A DNA stretch of 64,000 nt from Pseudogulbenkiania ferrooxidans 2002 (lineage in GTDB: Bacteria > Pseudomonadota > Gammaproteobacteria > Burkholderiales > Chromobacteriaceae). The position numbers and the translations under genes are program-made. The stretch's first letter is position 1. Each line of letters begins with the position of its first letter. This document shows, in pieces, positions 54,817 through 62,623 of the stretch. The notes below the pieces were generated by a model. It was not told the DNA's origin. It ran no database searches and saw only the letters and a program-made list of their open reading frames with translations. The stretch spans positions 128,924 through 192,923 of the forward strand of contig NZ_ACIS01000004.1 in assembly GCF_000174355.1 (NCBI RefSeq), in the 5' to 3' direction.

Positions 54817-55701
54817 ATGTCCACTGCTTTGAGTTCTGCCGCCGTTCCGGTGCGCCGCCGATTCAAGATCGGTGCCGAATCGCGTGGCGTCAAGCTACTG
54901 CTCCCCGCGCTGCTGCTGTTGGGGGGGTTCTTCCTGATCCCCGTGCTCACCCTGTTGCTGCGCAGTGTCATGGAGCCGGCTCCGGGTTTGCAGAATTATG
55001 TCGAGCTGCTCGGTTCGCAGACCTACGTCCGGGTGTTCTTCAACACCTTCATGGTGGCCGGCGTGGTCACGCTGATCACCTTGCTGATCGGCTTTCCGAC
55101 CGCCTGGCTGCTCGCCGTGCTGCCAAAGCGCTGGTCGCAGCTGATGTTCGCGGTGCTGCTGTTGTCGATGTGGACCAACCTGCTGGCGCGCACCTACGCC
55201 TGGATGGTGCTGCTGCAGCAGACCGGTCTCATCAACCGGGTGCTGATGGCCATCGGCGTGATCGACGAGCCGCTGGCGCTGGTGAACAATCTGGTCGGCG
55301 TCACCATCGGCATGACCTACATCATGCTGCCGTTCCTGGTGATGCCGCTGCACGCCACGCTGCGCGCCATCGACCCCTCCACGCTGCGCGCCGCCGCCAT
55401 CTGTGGCGCCAGCCGCTGGCAGGCGCTGCGTCTGGTGCTGCTGCCGCTGGCGCTGCCCGGCATCGCCTCCGGGGCGCTGATGGTGTTCGTGATGTCGCTC
55501 GGTTATTACGTCACCCCGGCGCTGTTGGGAGGTACCAATTACATGATGCTGGCCGAGCTGATCGCCCAGCTGGTGCAGTCGCTGCTCAACTGGGGTCTCG
55601 CCGGCGCCGCCGCCTTCGTGCTGCTGGTGGTGACGCTCGGTCTCTACGCCGTCCAGCTGCGCTACCTCGGCGGCGGACGCACCGGTTTCGGAGGACGCTG
55701 A
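54817..55701 (+). CDS. ABC transporter permease (PotB-like)
   Basis: Inner-membrane subunit, 294 residues, six hydrophobic segments. The cytoplasmic coupling motif is visible in AAAICGASRWQALRLVLLPLALPGI (about 193-217, the EAA loop). The N-terminal region has a basic stretch before the first span. It is followed 1 bp later by the second permease gene. Confidence 0.9.
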   Translation: MSTALSSAAVPVRRRFKIGAESRGVKLLLPALLLLGGFFLIPVLTLLLRSVMEPAPGLQNYVELLGSQTYVRVFFNTFMVAGVVTLITLLIGFPTAWLLAVLPKRWSQLMFAVLLLSMWTNLLARTYAWMVLLQQTGLINRVLMAIGVIDEPLALVNNLVGVTIGMTYIMLPFLVMPLHATLRAIDPSTLRAAAICGASRWQALRLVLLPLALPGIASGALMVFVMSLGYYVTPALLGGTNYMMLAELIAQLVQSLLNWGLAGAAAFVLLVVTLGLYAVQLRYLGGGRTGFGGR

Positions 55702-55702
55702 G

Positions 55703-56503
55703 ATGTTGCTCGATTTTGATCGTCTGGGGGCCTGGCGCTGGGGCCTGATCGGTGTCGGCACCGTGGTGATGCTGTTTCTGCTGCTGCCCATCGTGTTCAT
55801 CGCCGCGCTGTCGTTCGGTGACTCGCAATGGCTGGTGTTTCCGCCGCCGGGCTGGACGCTGCAGTGGTACCAGCAGCTCTTGACCGATCCGGTCTGGATC
55901 GACTCGCTGCTGACCAGCGCCAAGGTGGCGGTGATCGTCACCGTGCTGTCGGTGGCGCTGGGCCTGCTGGCGTCGCTCGGTCTCGCCCGCAGCACCTTCT
56001 TCGGCAAGAGCGCCTTGCAGGCCTTCTTCCTGACGCCGATGGTGTTGCCGGTGGTGGTGCTGGCGGTGGCGCTCTATGCGTTCTTCCTCAAGCTCGGGCT
56101 GACCGGCACGCTGACCGGCTTCGTCATCGGCCACCTGATCATCGCGCTGCCGTTCTCGATCATCACCATCGGCAACTCCTTGCAGAGCTTCGATCCGGCG
56201 CTGGAAGACGCCGCCATGATTTGCGGCGCCGGGCCGATCGAGGTGAAGTGGCGCGTGACGCTGCCGGCGATCCGGCTCGGCCTGTTCGCCGCCGCGGTGT
56301 TTTCTTTCCTGATTTCGTGGGACGAGGTCGTGCTGTCGATCTTCATGGCCAGCCCCACCTTGCAAACCTTGCCGGTACTGATCTGGAGCACGCTGCGCCA
56401 GGACCTGACCCCGGTGATCGCGGCGGCATCGACCCTGCTGGTGGCCTTGACCATCGTGCTGATGCTGCTGGTTTCCCTGTTGAAGAGAGGTACACGCTCA
56501 TGA
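55703..56503 (+). CDS. ABC transporter permease (PotC-like)
   Basis: Second inner-membrane subunit, 266 residues, six hydrophobic segments. The EAA loop is at ALEDAAMICGAGPIEVKWRVTLP (about 170-192). The stop overlaps the ATPase start (ATGA), so the ATPase is translationally coupled. Confidence 0.9.
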   Translation: MLLDFDRLGAWRWGLIGVGTVVMLFLLLPIVFIAALSFGDSQWLVFPPPGWTLQWYQQLLTDPVWIDSLLTSAKVAVIVTVLSVALGLLASLGLARSTFFGKSALQAFFLTPMVLPVVVLAVALYAFFLKLGLTGTLTGFVIGHLIIALPFSIITIGNSLQSFDPALEDAAMICGAGPIEVKWRVTLPAIRLGLFAAAVFSFLISWDEVVLSIFMASPTLQTLPVLIWSTLRQDLTPVIAAASTLLVALTIVLMLLVSLLKRGTRS

Positions 56504-57570
56504 CGACCCCGTTTTTGCAGATTCGTGGCCTGCGCAAGACCTACGATCAGGTCGTGGCCATCGACCATGTTTCGCTCGATATCCAGCAAGGCGAATTCAT
56601 GACCTTTCTCGGCCCGTCCGGCTCGGGCAAGAGCACCACGCTCTACATCGTCGCCGGTTTCCAGGGGCCGACCGAGGGGCAGGTACTGCTCAACGGCAAG
56701 TCGCTGCTCGAGGTGGCGCCTAACCAGCGCAACATCGGCATGGTGTTCCAGCGCTACACGCTGTTCCCGCACCTGACGGTGGGCGAGAACGTCGCCTTCC
56801 CGTTGCGGGTGCGGCGCCGCCCCGAGGCCGAGATCAAGGCCAAGGTGGAAAAGATGCTGGAGCTGGTGCATCTGGCCGGTTATCGCGACCGTCTGCCGGG
56901 CCAGCTCTCCGGCGGCCAGCAGCAGCGCGTGGCGATCGCCCGCGCCCTGGCCTACGACCCGCCGCTGTTGTTGATGGACGAGCCGCTCTCCGCGCTCGAC
57001 AAGAAATTGCGCGAGGAAATCCAGCTCGAACTGCGCCGCATCCACCAGGAAACCGGCGTCACCATCCTCTACGTGACGCACGACCAGGAAGAGGCGCTGC
57101 GCCTGTCCGACCGCATCGCGGTGTTCAGCCAGGGCAAGATCGAACAGGTCGGCACCGGCGAGGAGCTGTATGAGCGCCCGACGTCGCGCTTCGTCGCTGG
57201 CTTCATCGGCAACTCCAACTTCCTGCCGGTCAAGGTCGAGCAGATGGGCAGCGGCCGGGCGCGCGCGGTGTTCCCCAACGGCCACGCGGTCGAGGGTGCC
57301 GCCAGTGCGCTCGCGGCCGGCAGCGAGGGCACGCTGATGGTGCGCCCGGAGCAGATGCGCATCCGTCCTGCCGCGGCAGCCGCAGGGCACGGCCTGGCGG
57401 TGACGGTGCGCGACATGACGTATCTGGGCGACAGCATGCACTTCGCGGTGCAGACGCCGTGGCAGCAGGAAATCGCGGTGCGCATGGCGGTGCGCGATGG
57501 CCAGGGGCTGAGCATCGGGGCACCGGCGGTGCTGGAGTGGGACGCGCAGCACGGTCACGTGTTCGCCTGA
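56500..57570 (+). CDS. ABC transporter ATP-binding protein (PotA-like)
   Basis: ATPase of the importer, 356 residues from the ATG overlapping the permease stop. Walker A GPSGSGKS is at 38-45; LSGGQQQR, LLMDEPLSALD and THDQEEAL follow. The C-terminal about 100 residues form the TOBE domain typical of the PotA/MalK group (MVRPEQMRI). A large palindromic repeat follows the stop immediately. Confidence 0.93.
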   Translation: MTTPFLQIRGLRKTYDQVVAIDHVSLDIQQGEFMTFLGPSGSGKSTTLYIVAGFQGPTEGQVLLNGKSLLEVAPNQRNIGMVFQRYTLFPHLTVGENVAFPLRVRRRPEAEIKAKVEKMLELVHLAGYRDRLPGQLSGGQQQRVAIARALAYDPPLLLMDEPLSALDKKLREEIQLELRRIHQETGVTILYVTHDQEEALRLSDRIAVFSQGKIEQVGTGEELYERPTSRFVAGFIGNSNFLPVKVEQMGSGRARAVFPNGHAVEGAASALAAGSEGTLMVRPEQMRIRPAAAAAGHGLAVTVRDMTYLGDSMHFAVQTPWQQEIAVRMAVRDGQGLSIGAPAVLEWDAQHGHVFA

Positions 57571-57693
57571 GAGCTTGCGAAAAATCCTGCTGCGCAGGGT
57601 GATCTCAAAGCTGTGATGCTCGCTGTACCACTTGTACAGCTGTGCTTCTCGCTTTGACCTCATCCTGCTCGCGACGAATTTTTTCACACGCTC
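57571..57693. repeat. 123-bp intergenic palindrome (element C)
   Basis: Nearly the whole element is one imperfect palindrome centred at 57631 on GCTGTACC-ACT-TGTACAGC-like sequence (57622-57640). Left-end blocks such as GAGC, GAAAAA, CCTGC and TCAAAGC recur reverse-complemented at the right end. As RNA it would form a hairpin of about 50 bp. It separates the ATPase gene from the second aldehyde dehydrogenase gene. Confidence 0.75.
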
Positions 57694-57753
57694 TGCGCTG
57701 ATCAAACGCAAGTGGGCGGCGGGGCAACGACACCCGCCGTCGAAGGATAGAGA

Positions 57754-59205
57754 ATGAAAATCTTGAGCGAGGCGGAACTGCTGCAGGACCGCTGTTACAT
57801 CGACGGGCAATGGCTGGACGGCGCCGAGCGCCTGGCCGTGCACAATCCGGCTACCGGCGAGACCATCGGCAGCGTGCCGCGCCTGGGCGCGGCCGAAACC
57901 CGCCGCGCCATCGACGCGGCACAGGCCGCCGGCGTGGCCTGGCGCGCGCTGACAGGCAAGGAGCGGGCGGGCTATCTGCGTCGCTGGTTCGACCTGGTGC
58001 TGGCGCACACCGAGCCCTTGGCGCGGCTGCTGACCGCGGAAATGGGCAAGCCGTTGGCCGAAGCGAAGGGGGAGATCGCCTACGGCGCAGCCTACATCGA
58101 GTGGTTTGCCGAGGAAGCCAAGCGTGTCTACGGCGACGTGATTCCCGCCACCCAGGGCGACAAACGCTTGATCACCATCAAGCAGCCGGTGGGTGTGGTC
58201 GGCGCGATCACGCCGTGGAACTTCCCAAATGCCATGCTGGCACGTAAGATCGCGCCGGCGCTCGCTGCGGGGTGCACCGTCGTCGCCAAGCCGGCGGAAC
58301 AGACCCCGCTGTCGGCGCTGGCCCTGGCCAGGTTGGCCGAAGAAGCCGGCATACCTCCCGGCGTGATCAACGTCGTCACCGGCGACCCGGTGGCGATCGG
58401 CGGCGAGCTGACCAGCAACCCACTGGTGCGCAAGCTGACCTTCACCGGTTCCACCGAAGTCGGACGGCTGCTGCTGCGGCAATGCGCCGGCACGGTGAAG
58501 AAGGTCAGCATGGAGCTGGGGGGCAACGCGCCGTTCATCGTGTTCGACGACGCCGACCTCGACGCTGCGGTGGAAGGCGCGATGGTGTCGAAGTACCGCA
58601 ATAGCGGGCAGACCTGCGTGTGCGCCAACCGCCTCTACGTGCAGGACGCGGTCTACGACGCGTTCATCGCCAAGCTGAGCGCACGCGTGGCCGCGCTCGA
58701 CGTCGGCAACGGCATGGACGCCGGGGTGACGCAGGGCCCGCTCATCGATGACAAGGCCGTCGCCAAGGTCGAGGCGCACATCGCCGACGCGCTGGAGCAG
58801 GGCGCGGCCGTCGTCACCGGCGGCCGGCGCCATTCGCTGGGCGGAACCTTCTTCGAGCCGACCATCCTGCGCGACGTGACGCCCGCGATGCGCGTGGCGC
58901 GCGAGGAAACCTTCGGCCCGGTGGCACCGGTGTTCCGCTTCGTCGACGAGGCGGACGTGATTGCCCAGGCCAACGCCAGCGAATTCGGCTTGGCAGCCTA
59001 CTTCTACAGCCGCGATCTCGCCCGGGTATGGCGCGTGGCCGAGGCGATTGAAGCGGGCATGGTGGGGGTCAACACCGGCCTCATTTCCACCGAAGTGGCG
59101 CCGTTTGGCGGGATCAAGCAATCCGGCTGCGGCCGGGAAGGATCGCGCTACGGCATCGAGGATTACCTCGAAATCAAATACCTCTGTCTTGGCGGCATTC
59201 AATAA
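57754..59205 (+). CDS. Succinate-semialdehyde dehydrogenase-like protein
   Basis: Aldehyde dehydrogenase of the GabD type, 483 residues (E. coli GabD 482). Catalytic Cys288 (SGQTCVCANR) and general base Glu254 (MELGGNAP) sit at the same positions as in E. coli GabD; PWNFPNA is at 154-160. The likely product is a dicarboxylate such as succinate or glutarate, which would suit the last step of an amine or amino-acid breakdown pathway. It has one exact 12-mer (58331-58342) and one near copy (58052-58063). Confidence 0.9.
   Translation: MKILSEAELLQDRCYIDGQWLDGAERLAVHNPATGETIGSVPRLGAAETRRAIDAAQAAGVAWRALTGKERAGYLRRWFDLVLAHTEPLARLLTAEMGKPLAEAKGEIAYGAAYIEWFAEEAKRVYGDVIPATQGDKRLITIKQPVGVVGAITPWNFPNAMLARKIAPALAAGCTVVAKPAEQTPLSALALARLAEEAGIPPGVINVVTGDPVAIGGELTSNPLVRKLTFTGSTEVGRLLLRQCAGTVKKVSMELGGNAPFIVFDDADLDAAVEGAMVSKYRNSGQTCVCANRLYVQDAVYDAFIAKLSARVAALDVGNGMDAGVTQGPLIDDKAVAKVEAHIADALEQGAAVVTGGRRHSLGGTFFEPTILRDVTPAMRVAREETFGPVAPVFRFVDEADVIAQANASEFGLAAYFYSRDLARVWRVAEAIEAGMVGVNTGLISTEVAPFGGIKQSGCGREGSRYGIEDYLEIKYLCLGGIQ
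58331..58342 (+). repeat. Uptake-sequence-like 12-mer
   Basis: Exact copy inside the GabD-type gene, read as part of Arg-Leu-Ala-Glu. A one-mismatch copy lies 280 bp upstream at 58052-58063. Confidence 0.75.
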
Positions 59206-59216
59206 GGAGATCGACC

Positions 59217-59957
59217 ATGTCACCCAAGGGCAGCAGTTCGCTGAAGATAGACCGTAGCGTCAAGACGCTGCGCGAGTTGACGCTGGAGAAGATGCGCGAT
59301 GCCATCCTCAGCGCCTATTTCAAGCCCGGCGAGCGCCTGGTGGAACGCTCCTTGTGTGAAGAGCTGGGCGTCAGCCGTTCCATCGTCAGGGAAGTGCTGC
59401 GCCATCTGGAGACCGAAGGACTGGTCGAGTCGATCCCGCACCAGGGCCCGGTGGTGGCCACGCTTGATGCCGACAAGGCGGCACAGATCTACGAGATCCG
59501 CGCCCTGCTGGAAGGCCACGCTGCCCGGCTGTGCGCCGAGCGCGCCGACGACGAGACCATCGTGCGCCTGGCCGCCATCAACGAGGAAATCCAGGCGGCC
59601 TTTGCCAGAAACGATTTCCACGAGGTGCTGGCCAGCACCTCGGCGTTCTACGAGTTGATGTTCGAGGGCAGCGGCCAGACCATGGCGTGGGAGATCGTGC
59701 AGTCGCTCAACGCCCGTATCAACCGCCTGCGCGCCATGACCATCAGCTCGGCAGGCCGCGCCACCGAGGCCGCGGCGGAGATGCGGCTACTGGTCGAAGC
59801 GCTTAAGCGACGCGACCCCCAGTCCGCGCATGATGCCTCGGTGGCTCACGTCAAACGCGTGGCCGATATCGCGGCTAGAAAGTTGGCCGAAATGGCCGAT
59901 GCCAGCCCGGCGGCCGATCTCGAGGCGGCGCCGGCGGCCCTGGCCGGTTCCGACTGA
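59217..59957 (+). CDS. GntR/FCD-family transcriptional regulator
   Basis: DNA-binding regulator of 246 residues. The N-terminal winged helix (about 15-85) includes LRELTLEKMRDAILSAYFKPGERLVER and LGVSRSIVREVLRHLETEGLV; the C-terminal helical FCD ligand domain runs about 90-220. It lies 11 bp after the second aldehyde dehydrogenase gene with AAGGAG upstream. FCD regulators usually repress catabolic operons and release DNA when they bind a pathway compound. The matching operator candidates are the TGGTATACCA-type palindromes at 48.26-48.32 kb. Confidence 0.9.
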   Translation: MSPKGSSSLKIDRSVKTLRELTLEKMRDAILSAYFKPGERLVERSLCEELGVSRSIVREVLRHLETEGLVESIPHQGPVVATLDADKAAQIYEIRALLEGHAARLCAERADDETIVRLAAINEEIQAAFARNDFHEVLASTSAFYELMFEGSGQTMAWEIVQSLNARINRLRAMTISSAGRATEAAAEMRLLVEALKRRDPQSAHDASVAHVKRVADIAARKLAEMADASPAADLEAAPAALAGSD

Positions 59958-60110
59958 TTCCTGTCCTCTGAACGCGGGCGGCCACGTGCTGGTCGCCCCG
60001 TTTCCTCCGCCGTGCGCGGCGCTCTCCCGCCCGGCATCCCGGTCTTCGCTTCGAGCCACACCCCCCTCGTCCAGGCTTTCTCGCCGTCGTGCACACCCGC
60101 TACCCGTCTG

Positions 60111-60125
60111 TTCGATCATCGAACG
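60111..60125. promoter_or_regulatory. Palindrome GTTCGATCATCGAAC
   Basis: Perfect 7-bp arms around one base, in the region upstream of the HPPD-like gene; a candidate repressor or activator site. Confidence 0.45.
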
Positions 60126-60173
60126 TCTTTGCAGACACTATCCTTGACGCCACGGCCGCCACTCACTACATTT

Positions 60174-60212
60174 ATGGCCGATATTCGAACTGTTTGTGCG
60201 TTTATCGGCCAT
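60174..60212. promoter_or_regulatory. Inverted repeat ATGGCCGATA-N19-TATCGGCCAT
   Basis: Perfect 10-bp arms spaced by 19 bp. Centre-to-centre distance is about 29 bp, near three helical turns; a candidate site for a dimeric or tetrameric regulator. Confidence 0.5.
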
Positions 60213-60406
60213 TTGTCGATGCGGCGCCTAGCAATGCCGCTTGATTAAGCGAGCGATTTTCTGACAATGAAAATGACGAGCCGATGGATCGGTGGCTGGG
60301 TGCGTCAGGAGTCTGCAGCTTCGATCGCCACGTCCCCCGCTCGCAAGGTGTTGGCCGTGTCGCAGCGCGACGAGCATGTTAAAGAATCACTCTGCTGAGG
60401 AACGTC

Positions 60407-61261
60407 ATGGTTAACTCGAATACTCCGGGAGACGCGCCCAACCCCATGGGAATGGACGGCATCGAATTCGTGGAGTTTGCAAGCACCGAACCCATCCGTC
60501 TGGGGCGCCATCTCGAGGCGCTGGGCTTCAGTGCCGTGGCACGGCACCGCTCGAAGAACGTGCTGTTGTACCGGCAAGGCTCGGTCAACTTCATCGTCAA
60601 CGGCGAACAGGGCGGGCACGCCCAGCAGTATGCCCAACAGCATGGTTCAGGCATTTGCGCCGTGGCTTTCCGGGTCAGGGATGCGGCACTCGCGACGCGC
60701 TATGCCAATGAACGCGGCGGCTGGGAAGTGGACAGCGCCCCTGGGGTGATGGAGTTGCGCATTCCCGCGTTTCAGGGGGTGGGGGGCTCGCTGATCTATC
60801 TGGTCGACCGTTACCAGGACCACTCCATCTACGACGTCGATTTTGTCTGGCTGACCGGCGCCGAGGCGGACCAGGCGCCGCTGCTGCTCACCGCAGTCGA
60901 TCAACTGGTGCAGCGGGTTCAGCCCGGCCGGCTCAAGGAGTGGCAAGATTTTTATGCCCACCTGTTCGGTTTTCGCGCCCATCCACACAGCGTCGCCGGC
61001 GAATGCCTGATCGAAAGCCCGTGCGGCAAGGTGCGCATCCGCCTGGAAACCGCCGCGGGCGAGCGCGGTGATGGCGGGCGCGAAGGCTTGCATGCCGTGC
61101 GCCTGCTGGCGCCCGATCTGCCCGCCGCGGCTGCCGAGCTGGCGCAGCGGGGGGTACGGCTGGGCGAATCGCTGACCCCGGACGCCTATGCCCCGCGAGT
61201 GCTACACACGCTGCACGAAGCGGGGCTGGTGCAATTCGAAATGGCCTCGCAGGCTGACTGA
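60407..61261 (+). CDS. HPPD-like VOC protein with an altered metal site
   Basis: A 284-residue homologue of 4-hydroxyphenylpyruvate dioxygenase (Pseudomonas HPPD is about 358). Both vicinal-oxygen-chelate halves are visible: GMDGIEFVEFAS and HRSKNVLLYRQGSVNFIVN at the start, DVDFVWLTG in the middle. Of the three HPPD iron ligands, His229 (GLHAVRL) and Glu278 (VQFEMA) are present, but the first histidine is Gln166 (VDQL where HPPD has DHL). The protein also lacks the C-terminal helix that closes the HPPD active site, so normal HPPD activity is unlikely. It matches the HPPD-like C-terminal part of QuiC1-type 3-dehydroshikimate dehydratases, here as a separate gene. Confidence 0.82.
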   Translation: MVNSNTPGDAPNPMGMDGIEFVEFASTEPIRLGRHLEALGFSAVARHRSKNVLLYRQGSVNFIVNGEQGGHAQQYAQQHGSGICAVAFRVRDAALATRYANERGGWEVDSAPGVMELRIPAFQGVGGSLIYLVDRYQDHSIYDVDFVWLTGAEADQAPLLLTAVDQLVQRVQPGRLKEWQDFYAHLFGFRAHPHSVAGECLIESPCGKVRIRLETAAGERGDGGREGLHAVRLLAPDLPAAAAELAQRGVRLGESLTPDAYAPRVLHTLHEAGLVQFEMASQAD

Positions 61262-61274
61262 CACGGTGCCGATC

Positions 61275-62120
61275 ATGGAACGATCCCGTTTTGCCATCGA
61301 TACCACCGCTCTTGCCGGGGCGCTGGAAGACAAATTGACGGCCATCGCCGAGGCCGGTTTTTCGGCCGTGACGCTGTCGGCCAAGGATTTGGTGGGCGAG
61401 CAGACCGGCGGCCTGGAACAGGCGGTGCGCCGGGTGCGCGACAGCCAGCTGGCGGTCAGCGGCTTCCTGGCGCTGCGCGACTTCGAAGGCCTGGGCGGCC
61501 GCTTCCTCGACTACAAGGTCGACATCGCCAAGTCGATGCTGCGCATGGCGCAGCAGACCGGTGCCGATCTCTTGCTGGTGTCGTCGACGACCTCGCCGCA
61601 AGCCAGCGGCGACCTCGACACCATCGTGCAGCATCTGCAACTGCTGTCGGCGCTGGCGACGCCGCTCGGCTTGCGCATCGGCTACGAACCGCTGGCCTGG
61701 GGGCGCCACGTCGCGGACTACCCCAGTGCCTGGCAGGTGATCGAGCGGGTCGACCGCGAAAACGTCGGTCTGGTGCTCGATTCCTTCCACCTGTTCGCCC
61801 GCGGCATGCAGCCGGACGACCTGAAGGCCATTCCGCCGGAGCGCCTGTTCCTGGTGCAGCTCTCCGACGCCATGTACGACTACGTGCCGGCGCTCGACGA
61901 GATGGTGGAGCTCTCCCTGCACCATCGCTTCTTCCCGGGCGAGGGCGAGCACAGCCGGGCGCTGGTGGAACTGGTCGGGCGGCTGGAGGCAGGCGGCTAT
62001 CGCGGTCGCTACGCCTTCGAGGTGGCCAATGACGATTATCAGCATTGCCCCCCGTCGCTGGTGCTGCAGCGGGCAGGGCAGGCGGTGGAGTGGCTTTCTT
62101 CGCAGTTACTGTCGGGCTGA
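61275..62120 (+). CDS. 3-Dehydroshikimate dehydratase-like TIM-barrel protein
   Basis: Sugar-phosphate-isomerase/epimerase-fold protein, 281 residues from the ATG at 61275. Metal-site residues of the family are visible: Glu138 (GYEPL), Asp169 and His172 (VLDSFH), Gln195 (VQLSD) and Glu249 (FEV). The sequence is most like the N-terminal domain of QuiC1, which converts 3-dehydroshikimate to protocatechuate in quinate breakdown. In QuiC1 this domain comes first and is fused to the HPPD-like domain; here it is second and separate, 13 bp after it. Other TIM-barrel isomerases (IolE- or Hyi-like) are the alternatives. Confidence 0.78.
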   Translation: MERSRFAIDTTALAGALEDKLTAIAEAGFSAVTLSAKDLVGEQTGGLEQAVRRVRDSQLAVSGFLALRDFEGLGGRFLDYKVDIAKSMLRMAQQTGADLLLVSSTTSPQASGDLDTIVQHLQLLSALATPLGLRIGYEPLAWGRHVADYPSAWQVIERVDRENVGLVLDSFHLFARGMQPDDLKAIPPERLFLVQLSDAMYDYVPALDEMVELSLHHRFFPGEGEHSRALVELVGRLEAGGYRGRYAFEVANDDYQHCPPSLVLQRAGQAVEWLSSQLLSG

Positions 62121-62248
62121 ACGCGATGTTTCCGGTGCCCCGCTACGGTGTGGCGTCGGCGTACTGATATCCCTCGCTTCCGGGCATGGCCGGGAGGGTT
62201 AACGTTGTTTGTGTTGGTGTGTGCACCTGGCGATTTCCCAGGGATTGG
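62121..62248. other. Short gap after the dehydratase-like gene
   Basis: About 130 bp without a gene or clear signal; it leads into a strong terminator. Confidence 0.4.
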
Positions 62249-62276
62249 CGGACGGGTCTTCCCGTCCGTTTTTTTT
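62249..62276 (+). terminator. Strong terminator after the dehydratase-like gene
   Basis: Perfect stem CGGACGGG / CCCGTCCG (62249-62256 and 62261-62268), loop TCTT, followed by eight T. Confidence 0.93.
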
Positions 62277-62565
62277 GCGCGCCACAAATCGCGGGGCTAG
62301 AGGCGGTGGAGGGGGCGTGCGGCGCGGGCTTGGCGCTAAAAGCACGTTCCGCTTGGCCGCTGCTGCTTCGCCTCTTGGCCGCTTTCTTCCAAGAGTCGCT
62401 CCGTGGCGTGGAATCCTCATTTTTTTGCTCCCCCACTTCTGTTTCTGTGTTCCGGCCGCACTCCACCTGGCGTGGCTCGCCCAACGATGGGGCTGCCTCT
62501 TGCCTCTGGCCGATCTGTTCTTGGACAGCCCTTTCCCGCTGGCGGCCGTATTCCATGCATGCGCT
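62277..62565. other. Gap between the terminator and the clpB promoter
   Basis: About 290 bp with frames open on several strands but no ribosome-binding site or recognisable protein. No gene is supported. Confidence 0.4.
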
Positions 62566-62594
62566 CTTGAAATCGCCAAAACCCCGCCCAAAAT
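62566..62594 (+). promoter_or_regulatory. Predicted sigma-32 heat-shock promoter of clpB
   Basis: -35 CTTGAAA (62566-62572) is a perfect match to the heat-shock consensus; about 14 bp later comes CCCAAAAT (62587-62594), close to CCCCATnT. Transcription would start near 62600, just before the AGGAG ribosome-binding site at 62613-62617. Confidence 0.75.
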
Positions 62595-62623
62595 AGGGAT
62601 TAATAGCGATTCAGGAGTCCCTC

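Larger units (their letters stand above)
59958..60406. other. 449-bp regulatory region upstream of the HPPD-like gene
   Basis: No supportable gene. A weak hairpin GGGCGGCC/GGTCGCCC (59976-59983 and 59991-59998) may end the regulator transcript. Two dyads further right look like operators: GTTCGATCATCGAAC (60111-60125) and ATGGCCGATA...TATCGGCCAT (60174-60183 and 60203-60212). The right third is AT-richer and probably holds the promoter. Confidence 0.5.

Noticed and set aside
56074-59223. Very long minus-strand open frame (over 1000 codons)
   Set aside because: It is antisense to the permease, ATPase and GabD-type genes; its translation is Arg/His/Gln/Ala-rich without family features, as expected from GC-rich third positions.
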